Numbered from the stretch's first letter, positions 8,659 through 18,628 are shown. The stretch is DNA of 64,000 nucleotides from Ruminococcus flavefaciens ATCC 19208 (GCF_000518765.1 NZ_KI912490.1:238712-302711), one strand, 5' to 3'. Notes: generated by a model from the letters alone, not told the origin. Translations and numbers: made by a program.

Positions 8659-8685
8659 AGCTCCTGATTAAACAGGAGCTTTTTT
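8659..8685 (+). terminator. Intrinsic terminator after the carboxypeptidase
   Basis: Stem AGCTCCTG / CAGGAGCT with a six-base loop, followed by six T. Confidence 0.85.
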
Positions 8686-8765
8686 CTATTAAATTCCAGA
8701 AGTGAATGAAAGGATAAATGTGTTGAAAAATATCTGTTTTATATTTTGATTTAAGATATGCTTTA

Positions 8766-11312
8766 TTATCTTATCTCACTGCCGCCCCATTCAACAACTG
8801 TAAAGCCATTTCTCTCAAAGGTCTCAAGCTGCTGAGGTTCAATGTCTACTGCGTTATCAAGCGGCACGTACGCCATAAATACACGGAGCATACTGTCAGG
8901 TGCAGGTGAGATGTTAAGCTTTGCGGAATCCGTATAAGCATTACCTTGGAAAGCAATAAGGTTATACTCATTATGCTCCATTAAAGGAAGCCAGTATACG
9001 ATGAATTCGTTCATCTCCTCCTCGGTAAGTCCCATATAGGTGAGCTTTTCCTTGAGGAAACTCTCGGTATCGCTGCCCGCTACACAGAATCCCTTGGAGA
9101 AATCATATCTTGTACGGCAATTCACAGCGTCCCAGAAAAGGTACTTATGATGTGTGCCGTCTGCCTTGTTCGTCAGAGTACCGTCAGGATATGCTGTTAC
9201 GTCCCAACCGTTATTATACTTAGGATAAGTTGTGGAAAGCTCTGCTTCTGTAAGCTCCAGTTCTACATGAACATCGGTCTCTTCTTCGGGATAAAGGTAT
9301 ATTACAGGTTTCTTTGCAACTGCTTCAAAATATATGGTAGGAGTTATGCCGTCCTCTTTGAATGTTCTTATCCAGCCATACTGTCCGTTGTATTCGGTAA
9401 ATAACCAATTATCATTATTTTTCTGATATCCGTACTCTCTGATGCGTGACAGCTGAGGTATCTCAGCTATATATTCATAGCTTTCATCAGGTCCCAGATA
9501 TAATTTCAGTCCGTCTTCCTTAACAGTTAAATATGGAGCATATTCGATGTACTCATCAGGCTCAACATAGTTTGGGGTACTTTTAGCTATAAGAGCTTTT
9601 TTCATCAGTATAAGATCGAAAATATCCAGATCGTCATCATTGAAGAAGTCAGCCGCCTGCCAGTCGGCAAGAATACTATTGGAAGCACCAAGCAGCCATT
9701 TCTGTAACAGCAAGATATCCGATACTGTGAAGTCACCATCAGAATTCACATCACCTGTAGGAGTATATTTCAGCGGAACGATAACTTCCATTGAATTATT
9801 GGAATATACATTTCTCTCAATACCATTGTAGTTTACCTTAAATCCTTTCGGAACTTCATATAAATTAATATTAAAGCTGCCGATATTGCTCATTTTAAGG
9901 CCTTTTGCTGCTTCATTGCTCATATCCATACTTAAAGGATTTGGCTCAATAATAACCTCTCTGTGGCAATTATCCACACTGTCTGTTTTTTCATTATAAA
10001 AATCCATAGAAGCTATCATAACAAATGCTTTATCATAATCGCTGATGTTGATAGCTTTACCATTATCCGAATCAATAAGCTTAAAGCGGATAGTGTCTTT
10101 TTCGGGGATATTCTCTTTCTTTTTCAGTCTGAACACCACATCAGCCGAGCCGTTGTCAAATCTTGTAACAGTCATCTGATCTTCACAAGTGATCGTGCCG
10201 CTGTAGTAGCCTGAATCTCTTCTGTTACCTGGCAGTTCATAGTCGTAAGGTGCCTCCCACATTCCAAATGAAAAAACATCTGCATTGAAAAAGCCACTGA
10301 TACTATGATCTACAACGGAAGGATTTGCTTCTACATCAAGAATAGGTCCTGTAGACATTGTGCCTTCCGGTGAGTGGAACTCCACATTTGTCCAGAGCAT
10401 GGGGTGATTATTTTCACCTAATTCAATTAGCTTGCCCGTGTCATAGTCGAGGAGAGTAACTCTCATATCACCAGATAAAAGAACTGTTTGTGCGTCATCA
10501 AAGACTGCGCAGTTTGCAGTTCTGGTCTCTTCAACCTTACCGCCTGTATATACTGCTCCGAAATCATAGGATATCTTGTCACAGCCGTCCTTAACAGCCC
10601 TGTATGCACAGATAGTATTGATCTCCCCTCCGTCAAGAGGAACAGCGGATATAGTGCTGCAATCGCTGACCGCCGCAAGCTCAAAGCAATCTTCTCCTTT
10701 ATCTTTGAGAGTCCAGTCATAAGCCGTACCTGCATTATGAGGCAGCAGGAACACAACATAATTGTCCTTGACAGATACATTAAAGTGCGTAATATCATAC
10801 ATACGGTATTCTTCTGCACAATCGGGCAGCCAGCTGTATATATCAGTCTCAAACACCTGTGTACCGATACTTGTAAAAGTATATTCCTTCTGCACTTCCG
10901 AGTCGCAGATCAACTGCATTTTGAAATCAGGCTTGGACGTCGCTGCGTTTTTATATGCCATTACTTCATAGGCAGTATCGGTATTTTCGTTAACGAATAC
11001 ATTATGGTAATATTCCGCAGGAAGTGCTGCTGTGTTTTTTATGCTGTATTTCTTTGTACTGTAAGAAGGCTCTTCAAATACCACACAAAGCAAGTCACTT
11101 TCGTTCTCATCTCCTATATGAGTTGCACCGTAAGTATTGCGGAAAGTAAGGGCAGCGTCAAAGCTCTGCGGTATCCAGTCAGGAATTGAATATGCATAGG
11201 CTTTATCCTCTGCATAAACACTCATAGGAATCAGTGCATTCAAATAATCTGCGGAAAATGGAATAATTGCTGTGGTTGCTGCTATGACAGCAGCTGTGAT
11301 CTTTTTTAACAT
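8766..11312 (-). CDS. Large secreted dockerin protein with SH3-like domain
   Basis: An 848-residue secreted protein. I chose the Met in MLKKITAAVIAATTA because AGGGTGA precedes it, while the ATG 12 codons upstream has no ribosome site. A signal peptide ends near VYAEDKA. Residues about 35-540 form beta-rich unknown sequence. A dockerin-like pair follows (DVNSDGDFTVSDILLLQKWL, then FFNDDDLDIFDLILMKKAL), so the protein may dock onto a cohesin scaffold. Next comes a bacterial SH3-like stretch (LKLYLGPDESYEYIAEI to NGQYGWIRTF), then a C-terminal domain starting KKPVIYLYPEEE, a family found in many bacteria without assigned function. No catalytic glycosidase motif is seen. It is monocistronic. Confidence 0.82.
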   Translation of the reverse strand: MLKKITAAVIAATTAIIPFSADYLNALIPMSVYAEDKAYAYSIPDWIPQSFDAALTFRNTYGATHIGDENESDLLCVVFEEPSYSTKKYSIKNTAALPAEYYHNVFVNENTDTAYEVMAYKNAATSKPDFKMQLICDSEVQKEYTFTSIGTQVFETDIYSWLPDCAEEYRMYDITHFNVSVKDNYVVFLLPHNAGTAYDWTLKDKGEDCFELAAVSDCSTISAVPLDGGEINTICAYRAVKDGCDKISYDFGAVYTGGKVEETRTANCAVFDDAQTVLLSGDMRVTLLDYDTGKLIELGENNHPMLWTNVEFHSPEGTMSTGPILDVEANPSVVDHSISGFFNADVFSFGMWEAPYDYELPGNRRDSGYYSGTITCEDQMTVTRFDNGSADVVFRLKKKENIPEKDTIRFKLIDSDNGKAINISDYDKAFVMIASMDFYNEKTDSVDNCHREVIIEPNPLSMDMSNEAAKGLKMSNIGSFNINLYEVPKGFKVNYNGIERNVYSNNSMEVIVPLKYTPTGDVNSDGDFTVSDILLLQKWLLGASNSILADWQAADFFNDDDLDIFDLILMKKALIAKSTPNYVEPDEYIEYAPYLTVKEDGLKLYLGPDESYEYIAEIPQLSRIREYGYQKNNDNWLFTEYNGQYGWIRTFKEDGITPTIYFEAVAKKPVIYLYPEEETDVHVELELTEAELSTTYPKYNNGWDVTAYPDGTLTNKADGTHHKYLFWDAVNCRTRYDFSKGFCVAGSDTESFLKEKLTYMGLTEEEMNEFIVYWLPLMEHNEYNLIAFQGNAYTDSAKLNISPAPDSMLRVFMAYVPLDNAVDIEPQQLETFERNGFTVVEWGGSEIR

Positions 11313-11348
11313 CTTAACTTCACCCTCATTCTTTGATTTTTTCAGCAT

Positions 11349-11689
11349 ATAACTGCCTATTCTGATTATATAACGATAATGCTGAACGTGTCAATGGAAT
11401 TGAGGTAAGTTGCGTTTTTTAGCGGGTAAGCTGCAATATTTTATTGCATAAACTGCATTTAATTGAGCTGCTTTAACGCACATCACATAACGTTCACCAT
11501 ATCAGTTACTTTAAATGGCATAAAATGTCATTTTATTGTTTAACGGAATAAACTATGGAATGTGCGGCTTAAATCGTAAACTTTTTATGAACAATCATAT
11601 CAAAGATAATTTTTATATAGAAAGGGGGGAGTTTTTTTAAGAATACGGCTTATTCAAGTTTCAGACCAGCATACAATCTCTGTTCTGTA
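11349..11689. other. Intergenic region
   Basis: Apart from the promoter of the dockerin gene on the left, this AT-rich stretch holds no reading frame with a ribosome site. There is a weak hairpin (GAATA/TATTC) just past the asnB stop without a T-run, so the end of the nitrogen operon is not clear. Confidence 0.5.
11365..11394 (-). promoter_or_regulatory. Promoter of the large dockerin protein
   Basis: Minus strand TTGACA and TATAAT separated by 18 bases, about 50 bases upstream of the chosen start codon. Confidence 0.75.
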
Positions 11690-13267
11690 TTATTCTCCGC
11701 TTGCACCATAGTTTGAAAGCACTCGTGCAGACGGGTCGTTTACGTTGCAGCCTTCCCATTCTTTGTTAGGCATCCAGAAATCCACAATCATATCACTGTT
11801 GCCGCGATAGTATTTCTCAAATATCTCACGGTAAAGGAGAGACTCCTTAGTGAACGGCTTTGCATGAGAATATTTCGTGCAGTCAAGCTCAAATTCCTCG
11901 TCAGAATAATAGTTGTTTGCGTATTCCTTGAGGTAGTCAACCATTGAATGTCCAACAGCGTCTGAGAAAGCAGCCTTTTCACGGTAGAGGATATCATGAG
12001 GCAGATAGTCTCCCTCGAAAGCGTGACGGAGCAGATATTTTCCCTTATTGTATTTGTTGAGCTTCATTTCGGGGTCTACTGCCATAACATATTTCACGAA
12101 ATCAAGGTCGCCGAAGGGCACACGGGCTTCCAGAGAATTTACAGAAATACAACGGTCTGCGCGAAGTACATCATACATATGAAGCTCGTGTACACGCTTC
12201 ACAGACTCCTGCTGGAAAGCTTCTGCTGAGGGAGCGAAGTCCGTATACTTGTAGCCGAAAAGCTCGTCGGATATCTCGCCTGTAAGGAGTACGCGGATAT
12301 CGGTCTGTTCATGTATAACCTTGCAGAGCAGATACATACCCATACTTGCGCGGATAGTGGTTATATCGTAAGTTCCGAGGAGATGTATAACATCATCAAG
12401 GGCTGCAATAACATCGTCCTTGGTTATTATAACTTCCGTGTGGTCACTGCCTATATAGTCAGCCACCTGCTTTGCGTATTTAAGGTCGATAGCATCGGTG
12501 TTCATACCGATAGCGAATGTACGGATAGGCTTGTCGCTCTCGCGCTGAGCAATAGCACAGACAAGTGAAGAATCAAGTCCGCCCGAAAGCAGAAATCCAA
12601 CCTTTGCGTCCGCATCAAGGCGCTTTTTTACTCCTGCAACAAGCTTATCGTGGATATTACTGCATACAGTCTCAATATCATCGTGAATGACTTTATCAAC
12701 GGCTGTTATATCGCAGTAGCAATGGAACTTTCCGTCCTTGTAATAGTGTCCGGGTGGGAAAGGCATTACCTTTTTGCAGAGCTTAACGAGGTTCTTTGCT
12801 TCACTGGCAAACACCATTGCTCCGTCAGCAGATTTACCGTAATACAGCGGACGTATGCCTATCGGATCACGGGCAGCTATGAATTCTCCTGTTTTGCCGC
12901 CATATATCACGCAGGCATACTCTGCGTCAAGCTTTGCGAACATATCAGTACCGTATTCCTTATACAGTGGCAGAAGTATCTCGCAGTCGCTGTCGCTTTT
13001 AAAGCTGTAGCCCTTTGCAATAAGCTCATCGCGGAGCTTTCTGAAGCCGTATATCTCGCCGTTGCAGACAACTGAGCTGCCGTCCAGCTCAAATGGCTGC
13101 ATTCCCTCGGGAGTAAGTCCCATTATGGACAGTCTCTGAAAGCCCAGAACTCCGCCAGCGACCTCCTGTATCCTCTGGTCGTCAGGTCCTCGTGAGACTG
13201 TTGCTTTTAGTCCCTCCGTTACCTTTTCCATACCGTCCATACCGCAGTATGCCATTATCGTACACAT
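11690..13267 (-). CDS. asnB: Asparagine synthase B, glutamine-hydrolysing
   Basis: Makes asparagine from aspartate, ATP and glutamine. The start was set at MCTIMAYCG because the N-terminal nucleophile must be Cys2 and GGAGGG sits eight bases upstream; an in-frame ATG 36 codons earlier would bury that Cys. The glutaminase domain (1-200) shows RGPDDQR, FQRLSIMG and CNGEIYG. The synthetase domain (about 210-510) has the ATP pyrophosphatase loop LLSGGLDSSLV and LLTGEISDELFGYKY. At 525 residues it has normal length for AsnB. It is the last gene of the operon that also makes glutamine and glutamate, 83 bases after a GNAT gene. Confidence 0.95.
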   Translation of the reverse strand: MCTIMAYCGMDGMEKVTEGLKATVSRGPDDQRIQEVAGGVLGFQRLSIMGLTPEGMQPFELDGSSVVCNGEIYGFRKLRDELIAKGYSFKSDSDCEILLPLYKEYGTDMFAKLDAEYACVIYGGKTGEFIAARDPIGIRPLYYGKSADGAMVFASEAKNLVKLCKKVMPFPPGHYYKDGKFHCYCDITAVDKVIHDDIETVCSNIHDKLVAGVKKRLDADAKVGFLLSGGLDSSLVCAIAQRESDKPIRTFAIGMNTDAIDLKYAKQVADYIGSDHTEVIITKDDVIAALDDVIHLLGTYDITTIRASMGMYLLCKVIHEQTDIRVLLTGEISDELFGYKYTDFAPSAEAFQQESVKRVHELHMYDVLRADRCISVNSLEARVPFGDLDFVKYVMAVDPEMKLNKYNKGKYLLRHAFEGDYLPHDILYREKAAFSDAVGHSMVDYLKEYANNYYSDEEFELDCTKYSHAKPFTKESLLYREIFEKYYRGNSDMIVDFWMPNKEWEGCNVNDPSARVLSNYGASGE

Positions 13268-13350
13268 AGTAAATCCCTCCGAATAATAGGTATATTGTAA
13301 TTGAACACGCTCGTACATCGCCATTGATGTACAGCGTTTATAAACAGATC

Positions 13351-13815
13351 TCAGGAAAGATCTTTTGCAAGGCAAACTGCTCCTTCAAGCTTGTCATATG
13401 GCGGATAATTATTTATCCGATAATATCCGCGGTTTATGTACAAGTTTAACGCATCTTTCATTACTTCTCTTGTCTGTAGTATCGCCCTTTTGAAACCCGT
13501 ATGTGAGGCTTTATCCTCTATCATATCCATCATAGCCGAAGCTATGCGGTTTCCGCGGTATTCAGGCTCTACCCAGACGCGCTTTATCTCAGCGTCGCTT
13601 TCATTGTATTTTTTTAGCCCTGCACAAGCGACTGCCTTATCATTTATGTAAGCAATAAGCACATCCTGAATGCTTTCTGATATATTGTACGGTACAAATC
13701 CGACACGGTTGCTTTTTCCGCCGACAAGACTGTCGTAATAAGCCTCTGTTGTCAGGTAAAAACGGTGAAAGTCCTCGTTTGTCGGTTCAGTCCATTTATA
13801 TACTGCTTTTTCCAT
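13351..13815 (-). CDS. GNAT-family acetyltransferase inside the nitrogen operon
   Basis: A 154-residue acetyltransferase. The start used here is MEKAVYKWTEPTNEDF, four bases after the purF stop with GGAT upstream; the frame stays open into purF but that part is not GNAT-like. The acetyl-CoA loop is VWVEPEYRGNRIASAMMDMI, followed by AILQTREVMKDALNLYINRG, typical of the PhnO/ElaA-like GNATs. It is cotranscribed with purF and asnB. An amino-acid or amine substrate would fit the setting but is not shown. Confidence 0.8.
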   Translation of the reverse strand: MEKAVYKWTEPTNEDFHRFYLTTEAYYDSLVGGKSNRVGFVPYNISESIQDVLIAYINDKAVACAGLKKYNESDAEIKRVWVEPEYRGNRIASAMMDMIEDKASHTGFKRAILQTREVMKDALNLYINRGYYRINNYPPYDKLEGAVCLAKDLS

Positions 13816-13819
13816 TTGT

Positions 13820-15241
13820 TTATCCGTGTATTTTCTCGTCGAATTTATTCTTGCTCCCTGCGCCTGAAATGTCAACAGGATAATTGCCTGTAAAGCAGCC
13901 CTTGCAGTAGCCGAAACGATCGTCCACAAGCTTACCGAGGCAATCTACAGGCAGGTATGCAAGACTGTCCGCACCTATATACTGCGCAATTTCTTCAGTT
14001 GAATGACACTTGCCTGCAATGAGGTTCTCCTCAGAGTCGATATCCGTACCGAAATGACAGGTGTGCAGGAAAGGCGGCGACGAAATGCGCACATGGACTT
14101 CCTTTGCCCCTGCTTCACGCAGCAGCTTTACTATTCTCGCACTTGTTGTACCGCGGACTATTGAATCATCTATCATTATTACCCTCTTGCCTGCTACGCT
14201 CTCACGTACTGCGTTCAGCTTTATCTTGACAGCGTTCTCGCGCTGATGCTGCTCGGGCTGAATGAAGCTTCTGCCGATGTACTTGTTTTTGATGAAGCCG
14301 ATGCCGTAAGGTATTCCGCTTGCATTTGCATATCCGAGAGCCGCATCAAGTCCCGAATCGGGAACTCCTATAACTATATCTGCATCAACAGGACTGCTCT
14401 TGGCAAGCAGCTCTCCTGCTTTCAGCCTTGCATGATGAACTGAGATCCCCTCGATAACAGAATCTGGACGGGCAAAGTAAATATACTCAAAAATGCAGAT
14501 ATTACGCTTATTCGTACAATTGGTGCGTATTGACTGCAAGCCTTCCTTTCCTATGACGACTATCTCACCTGCGTCTACATCGCGCAGGAACTCAGCTCCC
14601 ACTGTTTCAAGGGCGCAGGACTCAGAAGCAACAACGTATGCCCCGTCATGAGTTATGCCGATACACAGCGGACGTAAGCCGTCAGGATCACGGAAAGCTA
14701 TGAGCTTTGTTGCTGTCATAAGTATACAGGAATATGCACCCTTTATAAAAGGCATCGCCCTTTCAACAGCCTGCTCGGTGGAGCTGCTTGTCAGTCGCTC
14801 ACGGACTATGGAATAGGCTATTGCCTCAGTATCTGATGTGCCGTGGAAGATAGCTCCCGACATCTCAAAGGAGCGCCGCAGCTCTGCCGCATTAACCAGA
14901 TTTCCGTTATGAACGAGAGCCATATTGCCCTTGATATGACGTATTACAAGGGGCTGTATATTGTTGTGATTATGTCCTCCTGTTGTGGAGTAGCGAACGT
15001 GTCCCACAGCCATATTACCGCTGCCAAGCTTGTCCAGCTCTTCTCTGCTGAACACCTCCGAAACCAGTCCGTCCGCACGTTTATGCCTGAATATACCATC
15101 ATCACAGACAGTTATGCCGCAGCTCTCCTGACCTCTGTGCTGGAGTGCATACAACCCGAAATATACCGATGCGGCAACGTCAGAGGTCTTGTTTTCGTAT
15201 ATACCGAAAACTCCGCATTCTTCGTGGATACTGTCAAACAT
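13820..15241 (-). CDS. purF: Amidophosphoribosyltransferase (PurF)
   Basis: Catalyses the first step of purine synthesis, turning PRPP and glutamine into phosphoribosylamine. The catalytic Cys9 follows a short propeptide (MFDSIHEE before CGVFGIYENK). Glutaminase motifs are ALQHRGQESCG, GHVRYSTTG and VHNGNL; the PRPP loop is VIMIDDSIVRGTTS near 350. Cysteines in TCHFGTD and DRFGYCKGCFTG match the Fe-S ligands of the Bacillus-type enzyme. The length of 473 is normal. It starts 14 bases after the ANTAR regulator and sits apart from other pur genes, in an operon of glutamine-producing and glutamine-using enzymes. Confidence 0.96.
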   Translation of the reverse strand: MFDSIHEECGVFGIYENKTSDVAASVYFGLYALQHRGQESCGITVCDDGIFRHKRADGLVSEVFSREELDKLGSGNMAVGHVRYSTTGGHNHNNIQPLVIRHIKGNMALVHNGNLVNAAELRRSFEMSGAIFHGTSDTEAIAYSIVRERLTSSSTEQAVERAMPFIKGAYSCILMTATKLIAFRDPDGLRPLCIGITHDGAYVVASESCALETVGAEFLRDVDAGEIVVIGKEGLQSIRTNCTNKRNICIFEYIYFARPDSVIEGISVHHARLKAGELLAKSSPVDADIVIGVPDSGLDAALGYANASGIPYGIGFIKNKYIGRSFIQPEQHQRENAVKIKLNAVRESVAGKRVIMIDDSIVRGTTSARIVKLLREAGAKEVHVRISSPPFLHTCHFGTDIDSEENLIAGKCHSTEEIAQYIGADSLAYLPVDCLGKLVDDRFGYCKGCFTGNYPVDISGAGSKNKFDEKIHG

Positions 15242-15255
15242 TTATTACGCCTCGC

Positions 15256-15837
15256 TTATAAGTATTGCTCACTAAGCTTATCTATTATTGCCAATGCCGC
15301 AAGACTTTTCTTCTTGCGCTTGTTCATAGCGTACTGCTCAAGATAAGCGTGTGCTTCCTCCTCAGTCATGCCCTTGTACTGCATGAGCATGAACTTTGCC
15401 TTGTCAATTGCCTGTATCTCCTCTATTTTTGATTCGAGCCTGCGGTTCTCCTCATATAATTTAAGGGAGCGGTTAACGGCAATGTCAAGGGTCTTTACCA
15501 ACTGATAAAGCAGCGTTCGGCTGAAGGGCTTTCCGACAATGATTATACCTGTCTTTTCGGCACGTCCCTCGATCTTTTCGGTCTGCTCCTCCTTTATCAT
15601 AAATATGCAGTTGGCAGTAGTATTCTCAATGATGTATTCCGCAAGCTCAAAGCCCGATTCGTCCATGAGCGGAGAGTTTATCACAGCAAGCTCCACGGAC
15701 GGGTCAACATCGAAAACAGTCTTTGCCTGATAGGCTGATTCAACGAGTTTGGGCGTACATCTGAACGAATCGCGGAGGAAATTCACAAGAGCTTCAGAGG
15801 CGGTCTTATTACTTGAAACTACAAGAATTTTTTCCAA
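15256..15837 (-). CDS. ANTAR-domain response regulator (RNA antiterminator)
   Basis: A 193-residue regulator with an N-terminal receiver-like domain (1-120) and a C-terminal ANTAR domain (about 130-190). The ANTAR pattern is visible in KLYEENRRLESKIEEIQAID, then AKFMLMQYKGMTEEEAHAYL and SLAALAIIDKL. The receiver lacks a clear paired acidic pocket and has NSPLMDESGF where the phospho-Asp region should be, so it may not be phosphorylated normally. ANTAR proteins bind paired hairpin loops in leader RNAs and prevent termination, often in nitrogen genes. The start codon is TTG, with GGAGG six bases upstream. It lies between glnA and purF. Confidence 0.88.
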   Translation of the reverse strand: MEKILVVSSNKTASEALVNFLRDSFRCTPKLVESAYQAKTVFDVDPSVELAVINSPLMDESGFELAEYIIENTTANCIFMIKEEQTEKIEGRAEKTGIIIVGKPFSRTLLYQLVKTLDIAVNRSLKLYEENRRLESKIEEIQAIDKAKFMLMQYKGMTEEEAHAYLEQYAMNKRKKKSLAALAIIDKLSEQYL

Positions 15838-15849
15838 AGCTTACCTCCG

Positions 15850-17127
15850 TCAGAGACTGTAAAAATATTGTTTTTCCTCGAATGCTTCCTTATTGTATGC
15901 GGAAGAATATTCAGCCCATTCGTCACGGCTGAATTTCAGCAGCACCTCAAGTATATTTGCAGGCACGTACTTCTTCACAAATTCAGAACTCTCGGTGCAG
16001 GTAACTGCCTCATCAAGTGTAGACGGCAGACGCTCCGAACCGCTGTTCTTTTCGTGAAGAGAAAGCTTTTCCTCTATGCCTTCAAGTGCCGAATATATCA
16101 TCAGACCAAGAACAAAATACGGGTCGCTGACACAGTCCGCAGCGCGAAGCTCAACACAGGCGTTATCGCTGTCGGGATTCATACGGATAAGCTGTGAGCC
16201 TTCCTCGTCCGACCATATGATATCACGGGGAGCTGTGAACTCACCCAGTCTTTCGTAGGAATTCACAGTTGAATTGGTGAAAAGAGTAAACTCGCGGATA
16301 CGCTTCATTATGCCTGCCGCCGCATATTTCAAAAGCTCATTGCCAACCTGATTTGTCTCCTCAAGCATATCGTTGTCAGGGAAAACATTAAAGCTGATAT
16401 GCATACCGTTTCCGCAGTCATTGCGAAGGGGCTTCGGCATGAAGCTTGCGTGTACATCATGGGTCTCAGCAACAGATTTTACAGCTGATTTGAAGCTGAG
16501 GAAGGTATCGGCCGCTTTCAGCGCAGACGATGCGTTGAAGTCTATCTCATGCTGACCGCAGCCGCTCTCGTGGCGTGAGGATATAGGGTGAATACCCATC
16601 TGTTCAAGAGTGAGACATACATCGCGGCGGATATTTTCGCCCTTATCATCGGGAGCAACATCACAATAGCCTGCATAATCATGTGGAGTCTTTGTAGGCT
16701 TACCGTTTGCGTCCTTGCGGAAGAGAGTAAACTCGCAGGAAGTACCGAAGCGGAAGCAGTAGCCTGCATTGACAGCTGTTTTCATTGCCTTTTTAAGGAA
16801 GTATCTGCCGTCCCCTTCAAAGGGAGTGCCGTCTGCATAACGGATATAGCAGAACATTCTTATAACTCTGCCCTGCTGAGGTCTCCACGGGAGAACAGTC
16901 ATGGTCTGAGCATCTGGAAAGAGGAACAAATCCTTACCGTTTGCTGCCTCAAAGCCTGCTATTTTCTTTGCTGTGATACGCACTCCGCGCTCAAAGGTAA
17001 CTGCCAGTTCCGATGAAAGTACAGAGATATTTTTCAGTCTGCCTTTCAGATCGCAGAATGTCAGCTTGACGAATTTAACATCGTTTTCCTCGATATACTG
17101 CAATATCTCATTTTCTGAATAGATCAT
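15850..17127 (-). CDS. glnA: Glutamine synthetase family protein (GSI-like)
   Basis: A 425-residue enzyme of the type I glutamine synthetase family, making glutamine from glutamate, ammonia and ATP. The start MIYSENEILQYIEEND is set by GGAGG six bases upstream. Motifs: EFTLFRKD, SSRHESGCGQHEIDF (metal Glu/His), NDCGNGMHISF (ammonia/ATP region), NSYERLGEF, and VELRAADCVSDPYF. The region that usually reads NRSAAIRIP is DEEGSQLIRMNP, and the protein is slightly short, so this is a divergent subtype often paired with ANTAR regulators in Clostridia. A separate type III enzyme is encoded 8 kb away, so the two may serve different ammonia conditions. Confidence 0.88.
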   Translation of the reverse strand: MIYSENEILQYIEENDVKFVKLTFCDLKGRLKNISVLSSELAVTFERGVRITAKKIAGFEAANGKDLFLFPDAQTMTVLPWRPQQGRVIRMFCYIRYADGTPFEGDGRYFLKKAMKTAVNAGYCFRFGTSCEFTLFRKDANGKPTKTPHDYAGYCDVAPDDKGENIRRDVCLTLEQMGIHPISSRHESGCGQHEIDFNASSALKAADTFLSFKSAVKSVAETHDVHASFMPKPLRNDCGNGMHISFNVFPDNDMLEETNQVGNELLKYAAAGIMKRIREFTLFTNSTVNSYERLGEFTAPRDIIWSDEEGSQLIRMNPDSDNACVELRAADCVSDPYFVLGLMIYSALEGIEEKLSLHEKNSGSERLPSTLDEAVTCTESSEFVKKYVPANILEVLLKFSRDEWAEYSSAYNKEAFEEKQYFYSL

Positions 17128-17140
17128 TTTAGCCTCCGTA

Positions 17141-18625
17141 TCATAGATTGGTGTAGCCCATAAGGTATTCGTCGACCTCTGCCGCTGCGTCACGTCCCTC
17201 ACGGATAGCACGTACTACAAGGGACTGTCCGATGTGCATATCGCCTGCGGTGAATACCTTATCAATATCTGTGGAATGTTTGCCGGGTGCTGTTTTTACA
17301 TTTGTGCGCTGATCCAGTGATACGCCGAATGCATCGGCGATATACTGCTGACAGCCGAGGAAGCCTGCTGCAATAAGACATAACTCGCAGGGAATGATCT
17401 CCTCGCTGCCCTCTATTTCATTCATGGTACGCCTGCCTGTTTCGGGGTCTGTACCAAACTGGAGCTTTACAGTCTTTATTGCCGACAGCTTGCTGCTTTC
17501 ATCCTTGATGAATTCCTTTACCGTTGTGCAGTAGATTCTCGGGTCGTGACCGAATACTGCGATTGCTTCCTCCTGACCGTAGTCGGTCTTGCATACTCTC
17601 GGCCACTCGGGGAACGGATTGTTCTCGGCTCTCTCGTCGGGGAGCTTAGGCATCATTTCAAGCTGAACAACAGACTTGCAGCCGTGACGGACAGAAGTTC
17701 CAACACAGTCATTGCCTGTATCACCACCGCCGATTATTACAACGTTTTTATCTTTTGCGGAGATATACTTGCCGTCTTTCAGCTCTGAGTCAAGCAGGCT
17801 CTTTGTTGTAGCTTTGAGGAAATCAACTGCGAAGTATATTCCCTCTGCGTCGCGTCCCTCGGCTTTGATGTCACGGGGATTTGACGAACCGCAGGCAAGT
17901 ACGACAGCATCGAAGCTATCCAGTATCTCATCAGCGGAAACATTTTCGCCTACATTGGAATTAGTCCTGAACTCAACGCCCTCAGCCTTCATAAGCTCTG
18001 TGCGGCGTTCAATAATGTGCTTTTCAAGCTTCATATTCGGGATACCGTACATAAGCAGTCCTCCCACACGGTCGGAGCGCTCGAACACTGTAACATTGTG
18101 ACCGCGCTTGTTGAGAGTATCAGCTGCTGCAAGTCCCGAAGGACCTGAGCCGATCACTGCTATACGCTTGCCGCTTCTTACTGTAGGTATCTGCGGCTGC
18201 ATAAGTCCGTTTGCAAAGCCGAATTCGATTATTGAATTCTCATTTTCCTTAGTAGTTACAGGCGAATCGTTCACACCGCAGATACAAGCCTTTTCGCAGA
18301 GTGCGGGACATACTCTTGATGTGAATTCGGGGAAGTTGTTGGTCATAAGCAGACGGCTCAGCGCCTGCTCCTTCTGACCGTGGTAAAGAAGGTCATTCCA
18401 CTCGGGAATAAGATTGTTCAGCGGACAGCCCGATATCATGCCGCAGAGCATTTTACCGTTCTGGCAGAATGGCACTCCGCAGTCCATACAGCGTGAAGCC
18501 TGCTCACGGCGGTGTTCTTCACTGAGCGGTACATGGAACTCGTTAAAGTCCTTTATACGCTCAAGAGGTTCTTTTGCAGTTGTTTCAGTTCTTGTATATT
18601 CAAGAAATCCTGTTGCCTTTCCCAT
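17141..18625 (-). CDS. gltD: Glutamate synthase small subunit (GltD)
   Basis: The electron-input subunit of NADPH-dependent glutamate synthase. N-terminal Fe-S cysteines are in RCMDCGVPFCQNG and CGMISGCPLNN, with more in RVCPALCEKACICG. The first Rossmann fold begins AVIGSGPSGLAAADTL (FAD), the second is VVIIGGGDTGNDCVG (NADPH), and VFTAGDMHIGQSLVV is the FAD-closing motif. The length of 494 is normal. It begins three bases after the gltB stop with AAGGAGG, so the two subunits are made from one message. Confidence 0.96.
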   Translation of the reverse strand: MGKATGFLEYTRTETTAKEPLERIKDFNEFHVPLSEEHRREQASRCMDCGVPFCQNGKMLCGMISGCPLNNLIPEWNDLLYHGQKEQALSRLLMTNNFPEFTSRVCPALCEKACICGVNDSPVTTKENENSIIEFGFANGLMQPQIPTVRSGKRIAVIGSGPSGLAAADTLNKRGHNVTVFERSDRVGGLLMYGIPNMKLEKHIIERRTELMKAEGVEFRTNSNVGENVSADEILDSFDAVVLACGSSNPRDIKAEGRDAEGIYFAVDFLKATTKSLLDSELKDGKYISAKDKNVVIIGGGDTGNDCVGTSVRHGCKSVVQLEMMPKLPDERAENNPFPEWPRVCKTDYGQEEAIAVFGHDPRIYCTTVKEFIKDESSKLSAIKTVKLQFGTDPETGRRTMNEIEGSEEIIPCELCLIAAGFLGCQQYIADAFGVSLDQRTNVKTAPGKHSTDIDKVFTAGDMHIGQSLVVRAIREGRDAAAEVDEYLMGYTNL

Positions 18626-18628
18626 GAC

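Noticed and set aside
13268..13375. N-terminal extension of asnB by 36 codons
   Set aside because: It would hide the catalytic Cys2, and GGAGGG sits right before the downstream ATG.
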